Below, in pieces: positions 1 through 8,750 of a stretch of 64,000 nucleotides of DNA. Made by a program: the position numbers and the translations under genes. Position 1 is the first letter of the stretch, and each line of letters opens with the position of its first letter. The DNA is from Paenibacillus pedocola (GTDB taxonomy: Bacteria > Bacillota > Bacilli > Paenibacillales > Paenibacillaceae): assembly GCF_031599675.1 (NCBI RefSeq), contig NZ_CP134223.1:5394001-5458000 (forward strand). Reading direction: 5' to 3'. The notes beneath the pieces are model-generated. The model was not told the DNA's origin. It ran no database searches and saw nothing but the letters and a program-made list of their open reading frames with translations.

Positions 1-472
1 ACATCATAATCCCGGCCCCCGGCTCAATACCGACAATCCGGCCCTGTAGCTTTTCCGCCAAATCACTGTTCTTCAAATCTTCAATCGAATTGATCTCCAC
101 ATACGTCGGAACAGCAAGGCCGGTCTTTGTGCCTTCCAGATTCGCGCCTAGATCTTCCATTTTATCGCCGTATTGCTCCAGATATGAAGCATGTGTGCCG
201 GGCAGCCAGGCTGCAACCATCGCATCAGCACTTCCGTCCGCGACACCTGCCCACATCGGACCGGCATCCACCTGCAGCATCTCCACGCTCATCCCGAGCT
301 TCGACTCCAGCACTTCCTTAACAACATAAGTGCTGGCAATCTCCGAATCCCAGGCCACGTAAGCCAGCTTCACCGTTTTCCCGCCGCTTGCCTCCGATGA
401 ACATCCGGCCAAGAGAGCTACCAGCAGCACAGTTAGCAGTAATCCTACACTTTTCTTCTTTATCAATCTCAT
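1..472 (-). CDS. opuAC: Glycine betaine ABC transporter substrate-binding lipoprotein (partial)
   Basis: This is the N-terminal part of an extracytoplasmic binding protein that captures glycine betaine or a related compatible solute for the OpuA importer. The gene runs off the left edge of the window, so only about 157 residues are present. A lipoprotein signal is visible: charged start MRLIKKK, hydrophobic core and lipobox LAGC with the lipidated Cys at residue 24. The following text (AYVAWDSEIAST, then AGPMWAGVADGSADAM) is typical of OpuAC/ProX-type domains. The ATG at 472 is preceded by AGGAG, which overlaps the stop of the permease gene 7 bases upstream, so translation is probably coupled. 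It is the last gene of the opuAA-opuAB-opuAC operon. Family assignment is firm; the exact ligand is inferred. Confidence 0.93.
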   Translation of the reverse strand, partial: MRLIKKKSVGLLLTVLLVALLAGCSSEASGGKTVKLAYVAWDSEIASTYVVKEVLESKLGMSVEMLQVDAGPMWAGVADGSADAMVAAWLPGTHASYLEQYGDKMEDLGANLEGTKTGLAVPTYVEINSIEDLKNSDLAEKLQGRIVGIEPGAGIMM

Positions 473-479
473 CACACTC

Positions 480-1313
480 CTATAGTTGTTTGGGTTTGAA
501 CAGCTTCTGTGTCAGGCGGTCGAGCAGAATCGCAATAATGACGATCGCAATCCCCGCTTCAAAGCCTGCTCCAGTCTTCGCCTGTGATACCGCCCGATAT
601 ACGTAAGCTCCTACGCCCTGCGCACCGATCATCGACGAGATCACAACCATCGACAGCGACAGCATAATCGTCTGGTTAATGCCGGCCATGATGGTCGGCA
701 GGGCAATCGGCAGCTGCAGCTTGAACAGCTTCTGGCCTGCCGTAGATCCGAAGGCATCCGCCGCTTCGACCAGCTCAGGCGATACCTGGCGAATCCCCAG
801 ATTGGTCAATCGGATCGTTGGCGGAATCGCAAATATAATAGAAGCTATCACTCCGGGAACGACGCCCAGCGAGAAAAAAGATACCGCAGGCAGCAGGTAC
901 ACAAACGCTGGCATGGTCTGCATAAAATCAAGCACCGGAGTCACGATATTCTGCACAGTTTTGCTCTGGGCACAAAGCACACCGACCGGAACGCCGATCA
1001 GTACAGCCAGTACCGAGGCGGTCAATACTAGCGCCAGCGACTGCATAGACGGGTTCCACAGGCCGAGATTATCAATCAGCAGCAGCCCGATCACCGCAAA
1101 CAGCGCCATACGCCACTTGCCGATCCAATAGGCCAGCGCAGTAATAATTAGAGTAAGCACAATGGCCGGAAGGAAGGTTAACACGGCTTCAATCCCGTTT
1201 ACCATTCCGCCGATCACAGCATGAATGAGGTCAAAGAAAGGGCCAAAATAAGTCATCAGCCAGTCCTCAAGCCACTCGATGCCTTTGCCGACCGGTAATT
1301 TAGGGATGTTCAT
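480..1313 (-). CDS. opuAB: Glycine betaine ABC transporter permease OpuAB
   Basis: Integral membrane subunit (277 aa) of the OpuA osmoprotectant importer, a ProW/OpuAB-type permease. About six to seven hydrophobic segments are visible (for example around residues 45-65, 75-105, 130-165 and 245-265). The cytoplasmic coupling loop near residues 185-200 (VEAADAFGSTAGQKLFKLQ) corresponds to the EAA loop that docks on the ATPase. The ATG overlaps the end of opuAA by 4 bases (ATGA), and opuAC starts 7 bases downstream, so the three genes form one tightly coupled operon. Length matches the B. subtilis protein (about 280 aa). In this family the transporter imports glycine betaine under osmotic stress. 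Confidence 0.95.
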   Translation of the reverse strand: MNIPKLPVGKGIEWLEDWLMTYFGPFFDLIHAVIGGMVNGIEAVLTFLPAIVLTLIITALAYWIGKWRMALFAVIGLLLIDNLGLWNPSMQSLALVLTASVLAVLIGVPVGVLCAQSKTVQNIVTPVLDFMQTMPAFVYLLPAVSFFSLGVVPGVIASIIFAIPPTIRLTNLGIRQVSPELVEAADAFGSTAGQKLFKLQLPIALPTIMAGINQTIMLSLSMVVISSMIGAQGVGAYVYRAVSQAKTGAGFEAGIAIVIIAILLDRLTQKLFKPKQL

Positions 1314-2509
1314 GAGCCAAGACCTCCTTCCGGAACTGCATTGCCGGCAAGTGCGGACAACACGGCTCCTTTAATGACAATTCCCTTAAGCTTGTCGCTG
1401 TCGTCCACCACTGCAACGGGCAGATGAGTCTCTGACATGAGCTCAAACAGATCATTCAGCAGGGTATCCGGGCCGACACGGGGAATTTCCCGCTGCAGCA
1501 CCTCAAGAATGCTTTTATTTTCTTTCAGCGCTCTGGAGGCATCATCCGCCGTAAGCACACCCTGCAGCTTCATTTCATTATTCGCCACGTACAGGCTGGA
1601 CACACCGCTGTCCCGCATAAGCTGCAAGGCGACCCGGGGGCCGCGCTCCGGCCGGATCATTTCCGGCTGGCGCATGACGTGGGAAGCAGTCAGTACCTTG
1701 GACAAATCGACGTCCTCGACAAACCGTTCTACATATTTGTTGGCCGGCTGAATGAGAATTTCCTCCGGTGTGCCGATCTGGACGATCACACCATCCTTCA
1801 TCAGGGCAATCCGGTCACCGATGCGCAGCGCCTCGTCCAGATCATGAGTGATGAAGACGATCGTCTTCTTCACTCTGGCCTGCAGTTCCAGCAGCTCCTG
1901 CTGCATATCCTTGCGGATCAGCGGATCCAGTGCACTGAAGGCTTCATCCATCAGCAGAATATCGGGATCATTGGCAAGTCCCCTCGCCAGACCGACACGC
2001 TGCTGCATACCGCCGCTCAGCTGATCCGGGCGGTGGTTCTCCCAGCCTTTAAGGCCTACCAGTTCCAGAGCTTCCATCGCAAGTCTGGTCCGCTCTTTTT
2101 TATCTACACCCTGCACTTCAAGGCCGTATTCGGCATTGGCCAGCACCGTCCGGTGCGGGAACAGGGCAAACTTTTGAAATACCATACCGATATTTTTACG
2201 CCGGAACGTACGCAGCTCTTCGGAATTCATCTTGACTACATCCTTGCCTTTGAACAAAACCTGGCCCCCGGTGGGCTCAATCAAACGGTTCAATAAACGG
2301 ACAAGCGTCGACTTGCCGCTGCCTGACAAGCCCATAATGACAAATATTTCTCCTTCGCCGATGCTGAATTCGGCCTTATTGACGCCAACCGTTAGTTTGG
2401 CCTCCCGGGCAATTTTCTCTTTGGACCAGCCTTGTTCCAGTAATGGAAGGGCCCGTCCTGCATCGTTACCGAATACTTTGGTAAGTTGCTTCACCTCTAT
2501 AATTGCCAT
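1310..2509 (-). CDS. opuAA: Glycine betaine ABC transporter ATP-binding protein OpuAA
   Basis: ATPase subunit (399 aa) of the OpuA importer. Motifs read directly: Walker A GLSGSGKST (about residues 60-68), signature LSGGMQQR (164-171), and Walker B ILLMDEA (184-190) with catalytic Glu189. After about residue 280 come two CBS-type segments (VMRQPEMIRPERGPR... and the C-terminal SETHLPVAVVDDSDKLKGIV). CBS modules in this family sense ionic strength or c-di-AMP. The start ATG at 2509 follows a GGAGGTCACC ribosome site. It is first in the opuAA-AB-AC operon, transcribed away from the GbsR-type regulator. The gene is intact and of normal family length. Confidence 0.96.
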   Translation of the reverse strand: MAIIEVKQLTKVFGNDAGRALPLLEQGWSKEKIAREAKLTVGVNKAEFSIGEGEIFVIMGLSGSGKSTLVRLLNRLIEPTGGQVLFKGKDVVKMNSEELRTFRRKNIGMVFQKFALFPHRTVLANAEYGLEVQGVDKKERTRLAMEALELVGLKGWENHRPDQLSGGMQQRVGLARGLANDPDILLMDEAFSALDPLIRKDMQQELLELQARVKKTIVFITHDLDEALRIGDRIALMKDGVIVQIGTPEEILIQPANKYVERFVEDVDLSKVLTASHVMRQPEMIRPERGPRVALQLMRDSGVSSLYVANNEMKLQGVLTADDASRALKENKSILEVLQREIPRVGPDTLLNDLFELMSETHLPVAVVDDSDKLKGIVIKGAVLSALAGNAVPEGGLGS

Positions 2510-2764
2510 GGTGACCTCCTTTTCCCCTTATGTTATTCAGGTAGTTGCTTCTCACTAAGTGTAGCGGAGTTGTGAAAAGACACGCAAAGCCCGTATACGC
2601 TAAAAATTTAGTGTACAGTTTTAACTTTACGTACTTTACATAAAGAATACTCTGTTTTACGCCATATTCCGTTCCGCATGAATTCTTTACTTATAGATAA
2701 GGATTTGATTACAATACATTTGAGAGGTTTGCAGTCTATCAGCCTATTCCTCAGGAGGGACATC
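2510..2764. promoter_or_regulatory. Divergent control region opuA / gbsR-like
   Basis: This AT-rich stretch separates two divergently transcribed genes and must hold both promoters. A tandem direct repeat is visible at 2624-2641 (ACTTTACGT followed by ACTTTACAT), next to TTTAGTGTACAG. A possible sigma-A promoter for the regulator is TTTACT (2686-2691) with TACAAT (2710-2715), spacing 18. The direct repeat is a candidate regulator site, but no consensus operator could be confirmed by eye. Confidence 0.4.
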
Positions 2765-3322
2765 ATGAACGATTTAGAAGGGCTTCCGCCCGAGCAGATA
2801 AAGCGAATCAGCAAAGCCCGCGAGCGGGTAATTGATTCCATCGGCAAAAATATGGATTTGTACGGGATTACGCTGTCCATCGGGCATTTATATGGATATA
2901 TGTATTTTAATGAGGGTCCTGTAACGCTGGATGATTTAAGCCGCACCATGGGGATGAGCAAGACCTCCATGAGTACAGGCGTCCGCACACTGCTTGATCT
3001 GAAAATGATTGACAAAGTGTGGGGAAAAGGGACGCGCAAGGATCTGTTCGAGGTCGTGCCCGACTGGCATCAGAATTTCAGCGACTATTTCTCGATTAAA
3101 TGGCGCAAAGCCGTGGAGGGTAATATGACTGCACTGGCCAAGTCGCTGGCCGAAATCAAAGAGATGCAGAGCGAGTACGCGGAGGATGCGGAGGTCCTGC
3201 GGCTGCTGACGAATGATGAAGCCAAAATTGATGAAGCCATCAAATACTACCGCTGGCTGCTGAAGCTGATCGAGGCGCTGGAGACCGGCAAGATTTTTGA
3301 ACTTATTCCCAAGGAAACCTAA
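2765..3322 (+). CDS. GbsR/MarR-type osmoprotectant operon regulator
   Basis: Winged-helix repressor of the GbsR family (185 aa from the start chosen here), which in Bacillus relatives controls choline and glycine betaine uptake or synthesis genes. The reading frame is open upstream to 2678, but the ATG at 2765 has a perfect AGGAGGG 5 bases ahead and gives the usual family length (about 180 aa). The DNA-binding segment is clear around residues 45-100 (YMYFNEGPVTLDDLSRTMGM then SKTSMSTGVRTLLDLKMI). The C-terminal half is helical and acidic (residues 115-185), as expected for the ligand/dimer domain. Its divergent position next to opuA suggests it is the local repressor of opuA. That role is inferred from context. 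Confidence 0.9.
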   Translation: MNDLEGLPPEQIKRISKARERVIDSIGKNMDLYGITLSIGHLYGYMYFNEGPVTLDDLSRTMGMSKTSMSTGVRTLLDLKMIDKVWGKGTRKDLFEVVPDWHQNFSDYFSIKWRKAVEGNMTALAKSLAEIKEMQSEYAEDAEVLRLLTNDEAKIDEAIKYYRWLLKLIEALETGKIFELIPKET

Positions 3323-3337
3323 TCGTATATCACAAGA

Positions 3338-3379
3338 AGAAACGGCTTTGCCGTCCTGCTTAGGACGGTATCCGTTTCT
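3338..3379 (+). terminator. Nested hairpin after the GbsR-like gene
   Basis: Outer arms AGAAACGG (3338-3345) and CCGTTTCT (3372-3379) enclose an inner stem CCGTCCT/AGGACGG (3351-3357, 3362-3368). It lies 16 bases past the regulator stop codon. No long T-run follows, so termination strength is uncertain. Confidence 0.55.
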
Positions 3380-3433
3380 GCGAGAAATAGAAGGATAGTT
3401 TATTACGTAAAACAAATAAATTCTTATATTTTC

Positions 3434-3468
3434 AAAAACAGCCGTGTCCCCCTACAAGGGGCCACGGC
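3434..3468 (-). terminator. Rho-independent terminator of the SLH-GH16 gene
   Basis: A strong GC stem (GCCGTG..CCCC pairing with GGGG..CACGGC, 3441-3467) is followed on the minus strand by TGTTTTTGAAAATATAA. It sits about 35 bases downstream of the minus-strand stop codon at 3504. Confidence 0.85.
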
Positions 3469-3503
3469 CATTTGTTGTTCTAGCAGGCTATTCTTATTTC
3501 CGC

Positions 3504-6500
3504 TTAAGGAATCTCCACGAGTGTTACGTTGTCAATTACAATTTGATTCCCTGCTTTAATCGCTTGATTCGTTTCCGCGCTGTTGCCTGCGATAAGTCCC
3601 ATGAGAAACACCAGATGCACGAGTGAATCCGTTGCCCCATCCATAGTAAAGGTATAGCTGTATTCGCTCATTGTATTCGTCAGAGCAACCTGCCGGGCCG
3701 GCAGATATTTGGTGTAATCCCCTCCTTTATGCTCTACAGCCACTTCGATCAGACGGTCAACGTCAGAGCGGGCCTGAAACGTCAGCTTATACGTCTTACC
3801 CTGTTCAAGCTTCAGTTCGGCGTAATCCACCTGCGCACTGTAATTGGCTCCGCCCGTTCCTGTCAGGCTGACAGCCAATTCCCCGTTCAGGGCCTGGGCA
3901 GATCCGGTTCCGTCGAAATACTGCGTCCAGCCGGCCAAGCCCTTCGAGGGATCAAAGGTGCCGTTATCCAAGGTGCCCGTTGCAGGCTCCACAGGTGTAC
4001 CGCCGGTCACCTCTCTGATCGTAATGTCGTCCAAAGATATCGTGTGCGGCGTACTATTCGCTGTTTTGTCAACGCCAAGTGTTGCACCGATCAGATAGTT
4101 CAGCTTCAGCGCACTGCCGTCAGCCACCGTAAATTGTGCGCTGTATGTCGCCCAAGTGGCAGTAATATTGAACCGTGCCTGCGCAGAAGCTGCAGAGGTT
4201 CCGCTGTATTCCACGATAATCTGCCGCGGTACCGTCGATTTCGCCTTAAAGCTCAGCTCATAGGTTTTGCCGGCCTGAAGCTGGATGCCTTCCTGGAAGA
4301 ACTGGTTGGCCCAGGTCTGGCTGCCGGCGGCGCTGATCGCGATATTAGCCACACCCTCATCTGCACTAAATGCAGCAGCCCCGCCTTCCCCCGACCATGT
4401 AGACCAGCCGGTGCGGCCGCTGCTGAATGACCCGTTAACCACCAGATTATTGTCATTCGCCAGAATGGCCTGCGTGACAGCCGCATTCACATAACCCCCG
4501 GCTTCCACAGTGACCGCGTAGCTTCCTTCAGCCGGGAAGACTGCGGCAGCGATAGTGATAACACCGGGCTGAACCGTATATTGTCCGACTGCTACTGCAG
4601 TTCCATTCACCTTGACCGCGCCAATCTTGCTGCGCCAGGCGGCATTGTCTATGAATGTCAGCTCAATCGGCTGCCCGACTCTGTTATTGCTGCTGTCAGC
4701 CAGCAGCTCCTGCGGCTTGGCGGGGGCATTCTTAATCTCAAACTTCACATTATCAATCGTAATATCATGGGATCCGGGAATACTGACGCCATCCACTTTG
4801 CCCATGAGGAATTTCAGCGACAGCGTATCCTTCTCACCCTGGCGGAATTCGAACCTGTAATGGGCGCCATCCGGCGATACATCAATGGTCTGGCTAAAAG
4901 AAGGCTTATACGACGCATTCTCAGCGTTGACGCTGATTTTGCGGGCAACGCTGGATTTGGCATCGAACTCAATGATATATTCTGTTCCGCTAGCCACCTT
5001 CAGCCCGTTCTGGAACAGCATGACCGAATAATTCTGGCTGCCGGTATTCGAAATGCTAAATTTGGCGGCCCCATCCGTTACGGCTGCCGCGCTCTGTCCG
5101 CCCTGCTCAGTCAACAGCCGTTCCCAGCTGCTCCAGCCAAAGCTGAAGTCCCCGTTGACCAGAGGGTAATAGACCAGAGACGGATCATAATAGGTGCTTG
5201 TGCGAAGCAGGACGAAATTATCCAGCCCCACGGTGCCCGGTGAGCCGCCGAGCCGCAGAACGAATTGCCCTTCATGATCGGTTGCTCCGGCAAGTCCCGG
5301 GAATTCGGCAGTGATGCTGTGCGCCCCCGCAGGTAGCTGCACCTCTCGTGAGGCATAAAGCCTCCCGTCCTTGCCTCGCAGTTCTACTGCCGCTGTACGG
5401 GTGGAAGTAACATCCGCGTCAAAGGTCAGCCTGTAATCCTGGCCCTGCACCAGGAAAATCCCCTTCTGCAGCAGGATGACATCTGCTCCTGCTGCACCGC
5501 TGCCTGTAATCTGCAGCTGCAGCTGTCCCTCACCGTCAACATGGCTGCTAACCTCTGCCCCGCCGGAAGCTGCGGTATGCCAGTAGCTCAGCCGGTCTGT
5601 CTCACCAAGGTCAAAGGTGCCGTTGTACAAATGATTGCCGCTGCCCAGCGGCATCTTGGCGCTGTCATGTTCGAACGGAATGCTGTCAATCTCCTCCAGC
5701 CGGGCATTGCCCAGCCACACAGGTGAGCTGTTCGTACCCAGGTTGAATTCAACCCGTGCTGCAATATCGGAATTCTCCTTCATCTGGAACATCATTTCAT
5801 AGTGGCCCAGTGTTCCGGTCAGCTCAGCCTTGAGTCCCGGCGAATAGGCCTGATAACCCCGTGATGCTCCGCCCGTCAACCTGGCATTCATGCTCCGCGA
5901 AGCATCCGTTTTCGCATCAAAGCTGAGCTTGTAGAATCTTCCTTTGGCCAGTGACACGATCGCCTGCGGCTGAATCGAATAGGAATTTCCGCCCGCGCTG
6001 CTGATGTTCACCTTAAGGAAATTCCGTCCGTTAACCGGTTCTAGCGATACTGCTGCATCAGCTCCGGCTTCCTTGTACAGCACCCAATGCGCTGTATTCG
6101 GAATGCCCATACCGGCATCACCCGCCACCTGCTCCGTGAATCCGTTGTTATGGATAAAGTTGCCGTCTGCCAGCGGAGCTAGTGAACCCTCCAGATAGGG
6201 CTCCTTCGCCAGGGTAACCGGAACCGGTTCACGGTAAGCTCTGCCCGTCAGCTCATATACCCGGACATAATCAATTGCCATTGACTGCGGGAAGACCGTC
6301 TCAGCTGTCGGATTGCCGTCAAAGTTGCCGCCCACCGCCAGATTCAGCAGGAGATGGAACTCCTGGTTGAACGGTGCCGGATAAGCATTATTGGCCGGCT
6401 GGCCGCTGCTGAGGCTGTACCAGTCATTTTTGGTCGAGTAGAGAACGCCGTCTACATACCAGCGGATTTCCCCCGGTTCCCATTCGATGGAGTAGGTGTG

Positions 6501-8525
6501 GAACTGCGCAATGGTCCCGTTACCCGGGAACACATATTCTTTGCCGGAGTAGACATTATCCGGCCACTGGGACCCGTAATGAATGGTGCCGGCAACAGTG
6601 TTCGGACGGCTGCCCCAGCCTTCCATAATATCGATCTCGCCGGATGCGGCCCAATTGCCGTACTCATAATTCTCCGGCAGCATCCAGATTGCCGGCCATA
6701 AGCCTTTGCCAGTCGGAGCTTTCGCCCGGATCTCGAATTTACCGTATTTCTTGCTGAACAACCCATTCGTCTTAATCCGTGAGGAGGTATATTCCTTACC
6801 GTTCTGCGCCTCTTTGATTGCAGTAATGACCAGATTGCCGTCCGTTTCCTTCACATTCTTCTCGTCATTTGTATACCATTCCAGCTCATTGTTGCCCCAG
6901 CCGGGATTGCCGACAGCCGAACCGTCTCCAAGATCATAGGTCCACTTCGCGGGATCGATGACACCGTCATTAAATTCATCATTCCACACCAGTGTCCATG
7001 GGTCCGCCGCAGGTGTTGGCGTTGGCGTTGGCGTTGGCGTTGGTGTTGGTGTTGCTGTTGGTGTTGGTGTTGGTGTTGGTGTTGGTGTTGGTGTTGGTGT
7101 TGGCGTTGGTGTTGGTGTTGCTGTTGGTGTTGGCGTCGGGGCTGCTGTAGCGCCGGTACCGGAGGAGCCGCCGCTCGCCGGAGACGGGCTGGAGGCTGGT
7201 GCAACCACCTTCAGCTCACTGCTGCTGCCTTTAGTTAGCGCCGCACCGCCGCTGGTTACGCCCTCGGCGTTATTCGTGACAGCACCGAAGCTCCCGTTAC
7301 CCAGCAGCGCTGTACCTGCGGCATTCGCAGAAATCAGCAGCTCTGCAACCCGGGCATTGCCGGCAAGCAGAACCTGGCTTGGGGTATTCAAGGTAAGCTT
7401 ACCCAGCTTGCCGGAGAGGCTCAGCGCTAAGCTGCCTGCTTGGTTATCCGCTGTACTGGCATTGCTGAACTCACCCTTCAATGTCACCGCCTTGGCTCCT
7501 GAGCGGATTTCAACATCCGTAAATCCAGCCCCGGTCAGCTTTCCTTCCTCCAGTGTTGCCGCGGATTCAAGCTGTACTGTTCCCGCGGCGGTTCCGCCGC
7601 TGGCCTGAATGCGCACATTACCTCCGGGTCTGGCCACCACTACCTTTCCGAGCTTACTGTTGTCGAGGCTCACGCTATGTTCTCCGCCTCCGCGGATGAA
7701 GGTGGTACCCGTCACCTGCACCCCTTGAAGCATGACGTTGCCTTCGCCAATCCCTTCGGTGAGGTAGAGATTGCCTTCGATTACCGTGTCCTGCAAAAGA
7801 ATATCCGTACTGTTCAGCACTACGTTGCCTTTTACAGTTCCCAAAGAAACCTCTCCCGGCGACGTTACGAGTCCGGGAACCATCAGATCCACGATCCGGG
7901 CCAGCTCAGCGCGGCTGATCGCTCCACCCGGCTTAAATAAGCCTCCGGGATAGCCTTGTAAATAACCGGCTGCCGTAAGTGCCGTAATGGCATCGGTCAG
8001 TTCAATGCCGGCGCCTGCCAAATCCGTGTAAACCGCCTTCGGTTTAGCATCTTCCAGCCGGAAAATCTTCTGCAGCGCCACCGCTGCCTCCGCACGCGAG
8101 AGCATCGCGGAAGGATGAATGAGGTTAGCCGGGTCCGCACTTAAATATCCGGCGGCAATGCCTTTGGCGATATCTTTGCTGAACCAGAGATGCCCTGCAG
8201 CATCGGCAGGAAGCACAGCGGCCTCGGCCTTGTAATTAAAGATCCGGTTCATAATGACGGCGAACTCCGCCTTCGTCACCTGGTTATTCGGACGAAAGGT
8301 GCCGTCTCCGTACCCGCTGATGATGCCAGTGTCACTCCAGCGCTGCACCGACCGGGCAGCCCAATGGTCCGCTCTCACATCAGTAAACGCTTTCATATTA
8401 CTGGCTGCAACCGACTGCTGTGGATTTGACGCTGGCGCTGCAGTAACGGCACCACTGCCCAGCGGCGATAACAGTCCGGTTACTAGGGCTACAGCAGCAA
8501 GCGCCGCCGAAATATTCTTTTTCAT
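3504..8525 (-). CDS. SLH-anchored GH16 beta-1,3-glucanase with multiple CBMs
   Basis: Very large secreted endo-beta-glucanase (1673 aa), most like laminarinases (GH16). A signal peptide (residues 1-30) is followed by three S-layer homology repeats (about 45-220; for example SDTGIISGYGDGTFRPNNQV), which attach it to the cell wall. Residues about 225-445 form a Gly/Val-rich repetitive beta-helix-like segment of unclear function, then a Pro-Thr linker (about 463-505). The GH16 domain spans about 510-758, with motif EIDIME: nucleophile Glu630, Asp632 and acid/base Glu635. The C-terminal half has five CBM4/9-like modules (about 775-935, 967-1100, 1120-1265, 1358-1500, 1520-1673; NGxF starts) and an Ig-like DUF1533/Hbl-type segment (about 1270-1355). 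AGGAGGA precedes the ATG. It is likely controlled by the divergent LacI regulator. Confidence 0.93.
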   Translation of the reverse strand: MKKNISAALAAVALVTGLLSPLGSGAVTAAPASNPQQSVAASNMKAFTDVRADHWAARSVQRWSDTGIISGYGDGTFRPNNQVTKAEFAVIMNRIFNYKAEAAVLPADAAGHLWFSKDIAKGIAAGYLSADPANLIHPSAMLSRAEAAVALQKIFRLEDAKPKAVYTDLAGAGIELTDAITALTAAGYLQGYPGGLFKPGGAISRAELARIVDLMVPGLVTSPGEVSLGTVKGNVVLNSTDILLQDTVIEGNLYLTEGIGEGNVMLQGVQVTGTTFIRGGGEHSVSLDNSKLGKVVVARPGGNVRIQASGGTAAGTVQLESAATLEEGKLTGAGFTDVEIRSGAKAVTLKGEFSNASTADNQAGSLALSLSGKLGKLTLNTPSQVLLAGNARVAELLISANAAGTALLGNGSFGAVTNNAEGVTSGGAALTKGSSSELKVVAPASSPSPASGGSSGTGATAAPTPTPTATPTPTPTPTPTPTPTPTPTPTATPTPTPTPTPTPTPAADPWTLVWNDEFNDGVIDPAKWTYDLGDGSAVGNPGWGNNELEWYTNDEKNVKETDGNLVITAIKEAQNGKEYTSSRIKTNGLFSKKYGKFEIRAKAPTGKGLWPAIWMLPENYEYGNWAASGEIDIMEGWGSRPNTVAGTIHYGSQWPDNVYSGKEYVFPGNGTIAQFHTYSIEWEPGEIRWYVDGVLYSTKNDWYSLSSGQPANNAYPAPFNQEFHLLLNLAVGGNFDGNPTAETVFPQSMAIDYVRVYELTGRAYREPVPVTLAKEPYLEGSLAPLADGNFIHNNGFTEQVAGDAGMGIPNTAHWVLYKEAGADAAVSLEPVNGRNFLKVNISSAGGNSYSIQPQAIVSLAKGRFYKLSFDAKTDASRSMNARLTGGASRGYQAYSPGLKAELTGTLGHYEMMFQMKENSDIAARVEFNLGTNSSPVWLGNARLEEIDSIPFEHDSAKMPLGSGNHLYNGTFDLGETDRLSYWHTAASGGAEVSSHVDGEGQLQLQITGSGAAGADVILLQKGIFLVQGQDYRLTFDADVTSTRTAAVELRGKDGRLYASREVQLPAGAHSITAEFPGLAGATDHEGQFVLRLGGSPGTVGLDNFVLLRTSTYYDPSLVYYPLVNGDFSFGWSSWERLLTEQGGQSAAAVTDGAAKFSISNTGSQNYSVMLFQNGLKVASGTEYIIEFDAKSSVARKISVNAENASYKPSFSQTIDVSPDGAHYRFEFRQGEKDTLSLKFLMGKVDGVSIPGSHDITIDNVKFEIKNAPAKPQELLADSSNNRVGQPIELTFIDNAAWRSKIGAVKVNGTAVAVGQYTVQPGVITIAAAVFPAEGSYAVTVEAGGYVNAAVTQAILANDNNLVVNGSFSSGRTGWSTWSGEGGAAAFSADEGVANIAISAAGSQTWANQFFQEGIQLQAGKTYELSFKAKSTVPRQIIVEYSGTSAASAQARFNITATWATYSAQFTVADGSALKLNYLIGATLGVDKTANSTPHTISLDDITIREVTGGTPVEPATGTLDNGTFDPSKGLAGWTQYFDGTGSAQALNGELAVSLTGTGGANYSAQVDYAELKLEQGKTYKLTFQARSDVDRLIEVAVEHKGGDYTKYLPARQVALTNTMSEYSYTFTMDGATDSLVHLVFLMGLIAGNSAETNQAIKAGNQIVIDNVTLVEIP
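7012..7139 (-). repeat. Pro-Thr linker-coding hexanucleotide repeat
   Basis: About 21 tandem copies of a 6-base unit (GTTGGT/GTTGGC on the plus strand) encode the Pro-Thr/Ala-Thr linker between the wall-anchoring part and the GH16 domain. Units are multiples of three, so copy-number changes would alter linker length without a frameshift. Confidence 0.9.
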
Positions 8526-8571
8526 CCAGTGTATTCCTCCTCAATTTACAGTAACGTTTCCTCATGAGAAC

Positions 8572-8589
8572 ATCGAAATCGGTTTCGAT
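8572..8589. promoter_or_regulatory. LacI-type operator between GH16 gene and lacI-like gene
   Basis: Perfect dyad ATCGAAA-TCGG-TTTCGAT (7-bp arms, 18 bp in total), with the central CG typical of LacI/PurR-family operators. It lies 47 bases upstream of the GH16 start and between the divergent genes. The adjacent LacI-family protein is the obvious candidate binder; that pairing is inferred. Confidence 0.8.
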
Positions 8590-8750
8590 TTGTCCGGCAA
8601 GAATTGTTTGACTTGTTTCGGGAAGTTGAATAGACTTAAATGTGATTATTTTTTGTACCGGACATAAGCTTAAAATTCATTAAATAACGGGATTATAGCA
8701 GTCTTTTCAGTTCTTGCTCATTATTAAGCGGAGGGTGGACAAGCATACCA

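Noticed and set aside
6958..7608. 216-aa plus-strand frame rich in Val-Gly repeats
   Set aside because: It is antisense to the Pro-Thr linker of the GH16 gene and is explained by the hexanucleotide repeat.
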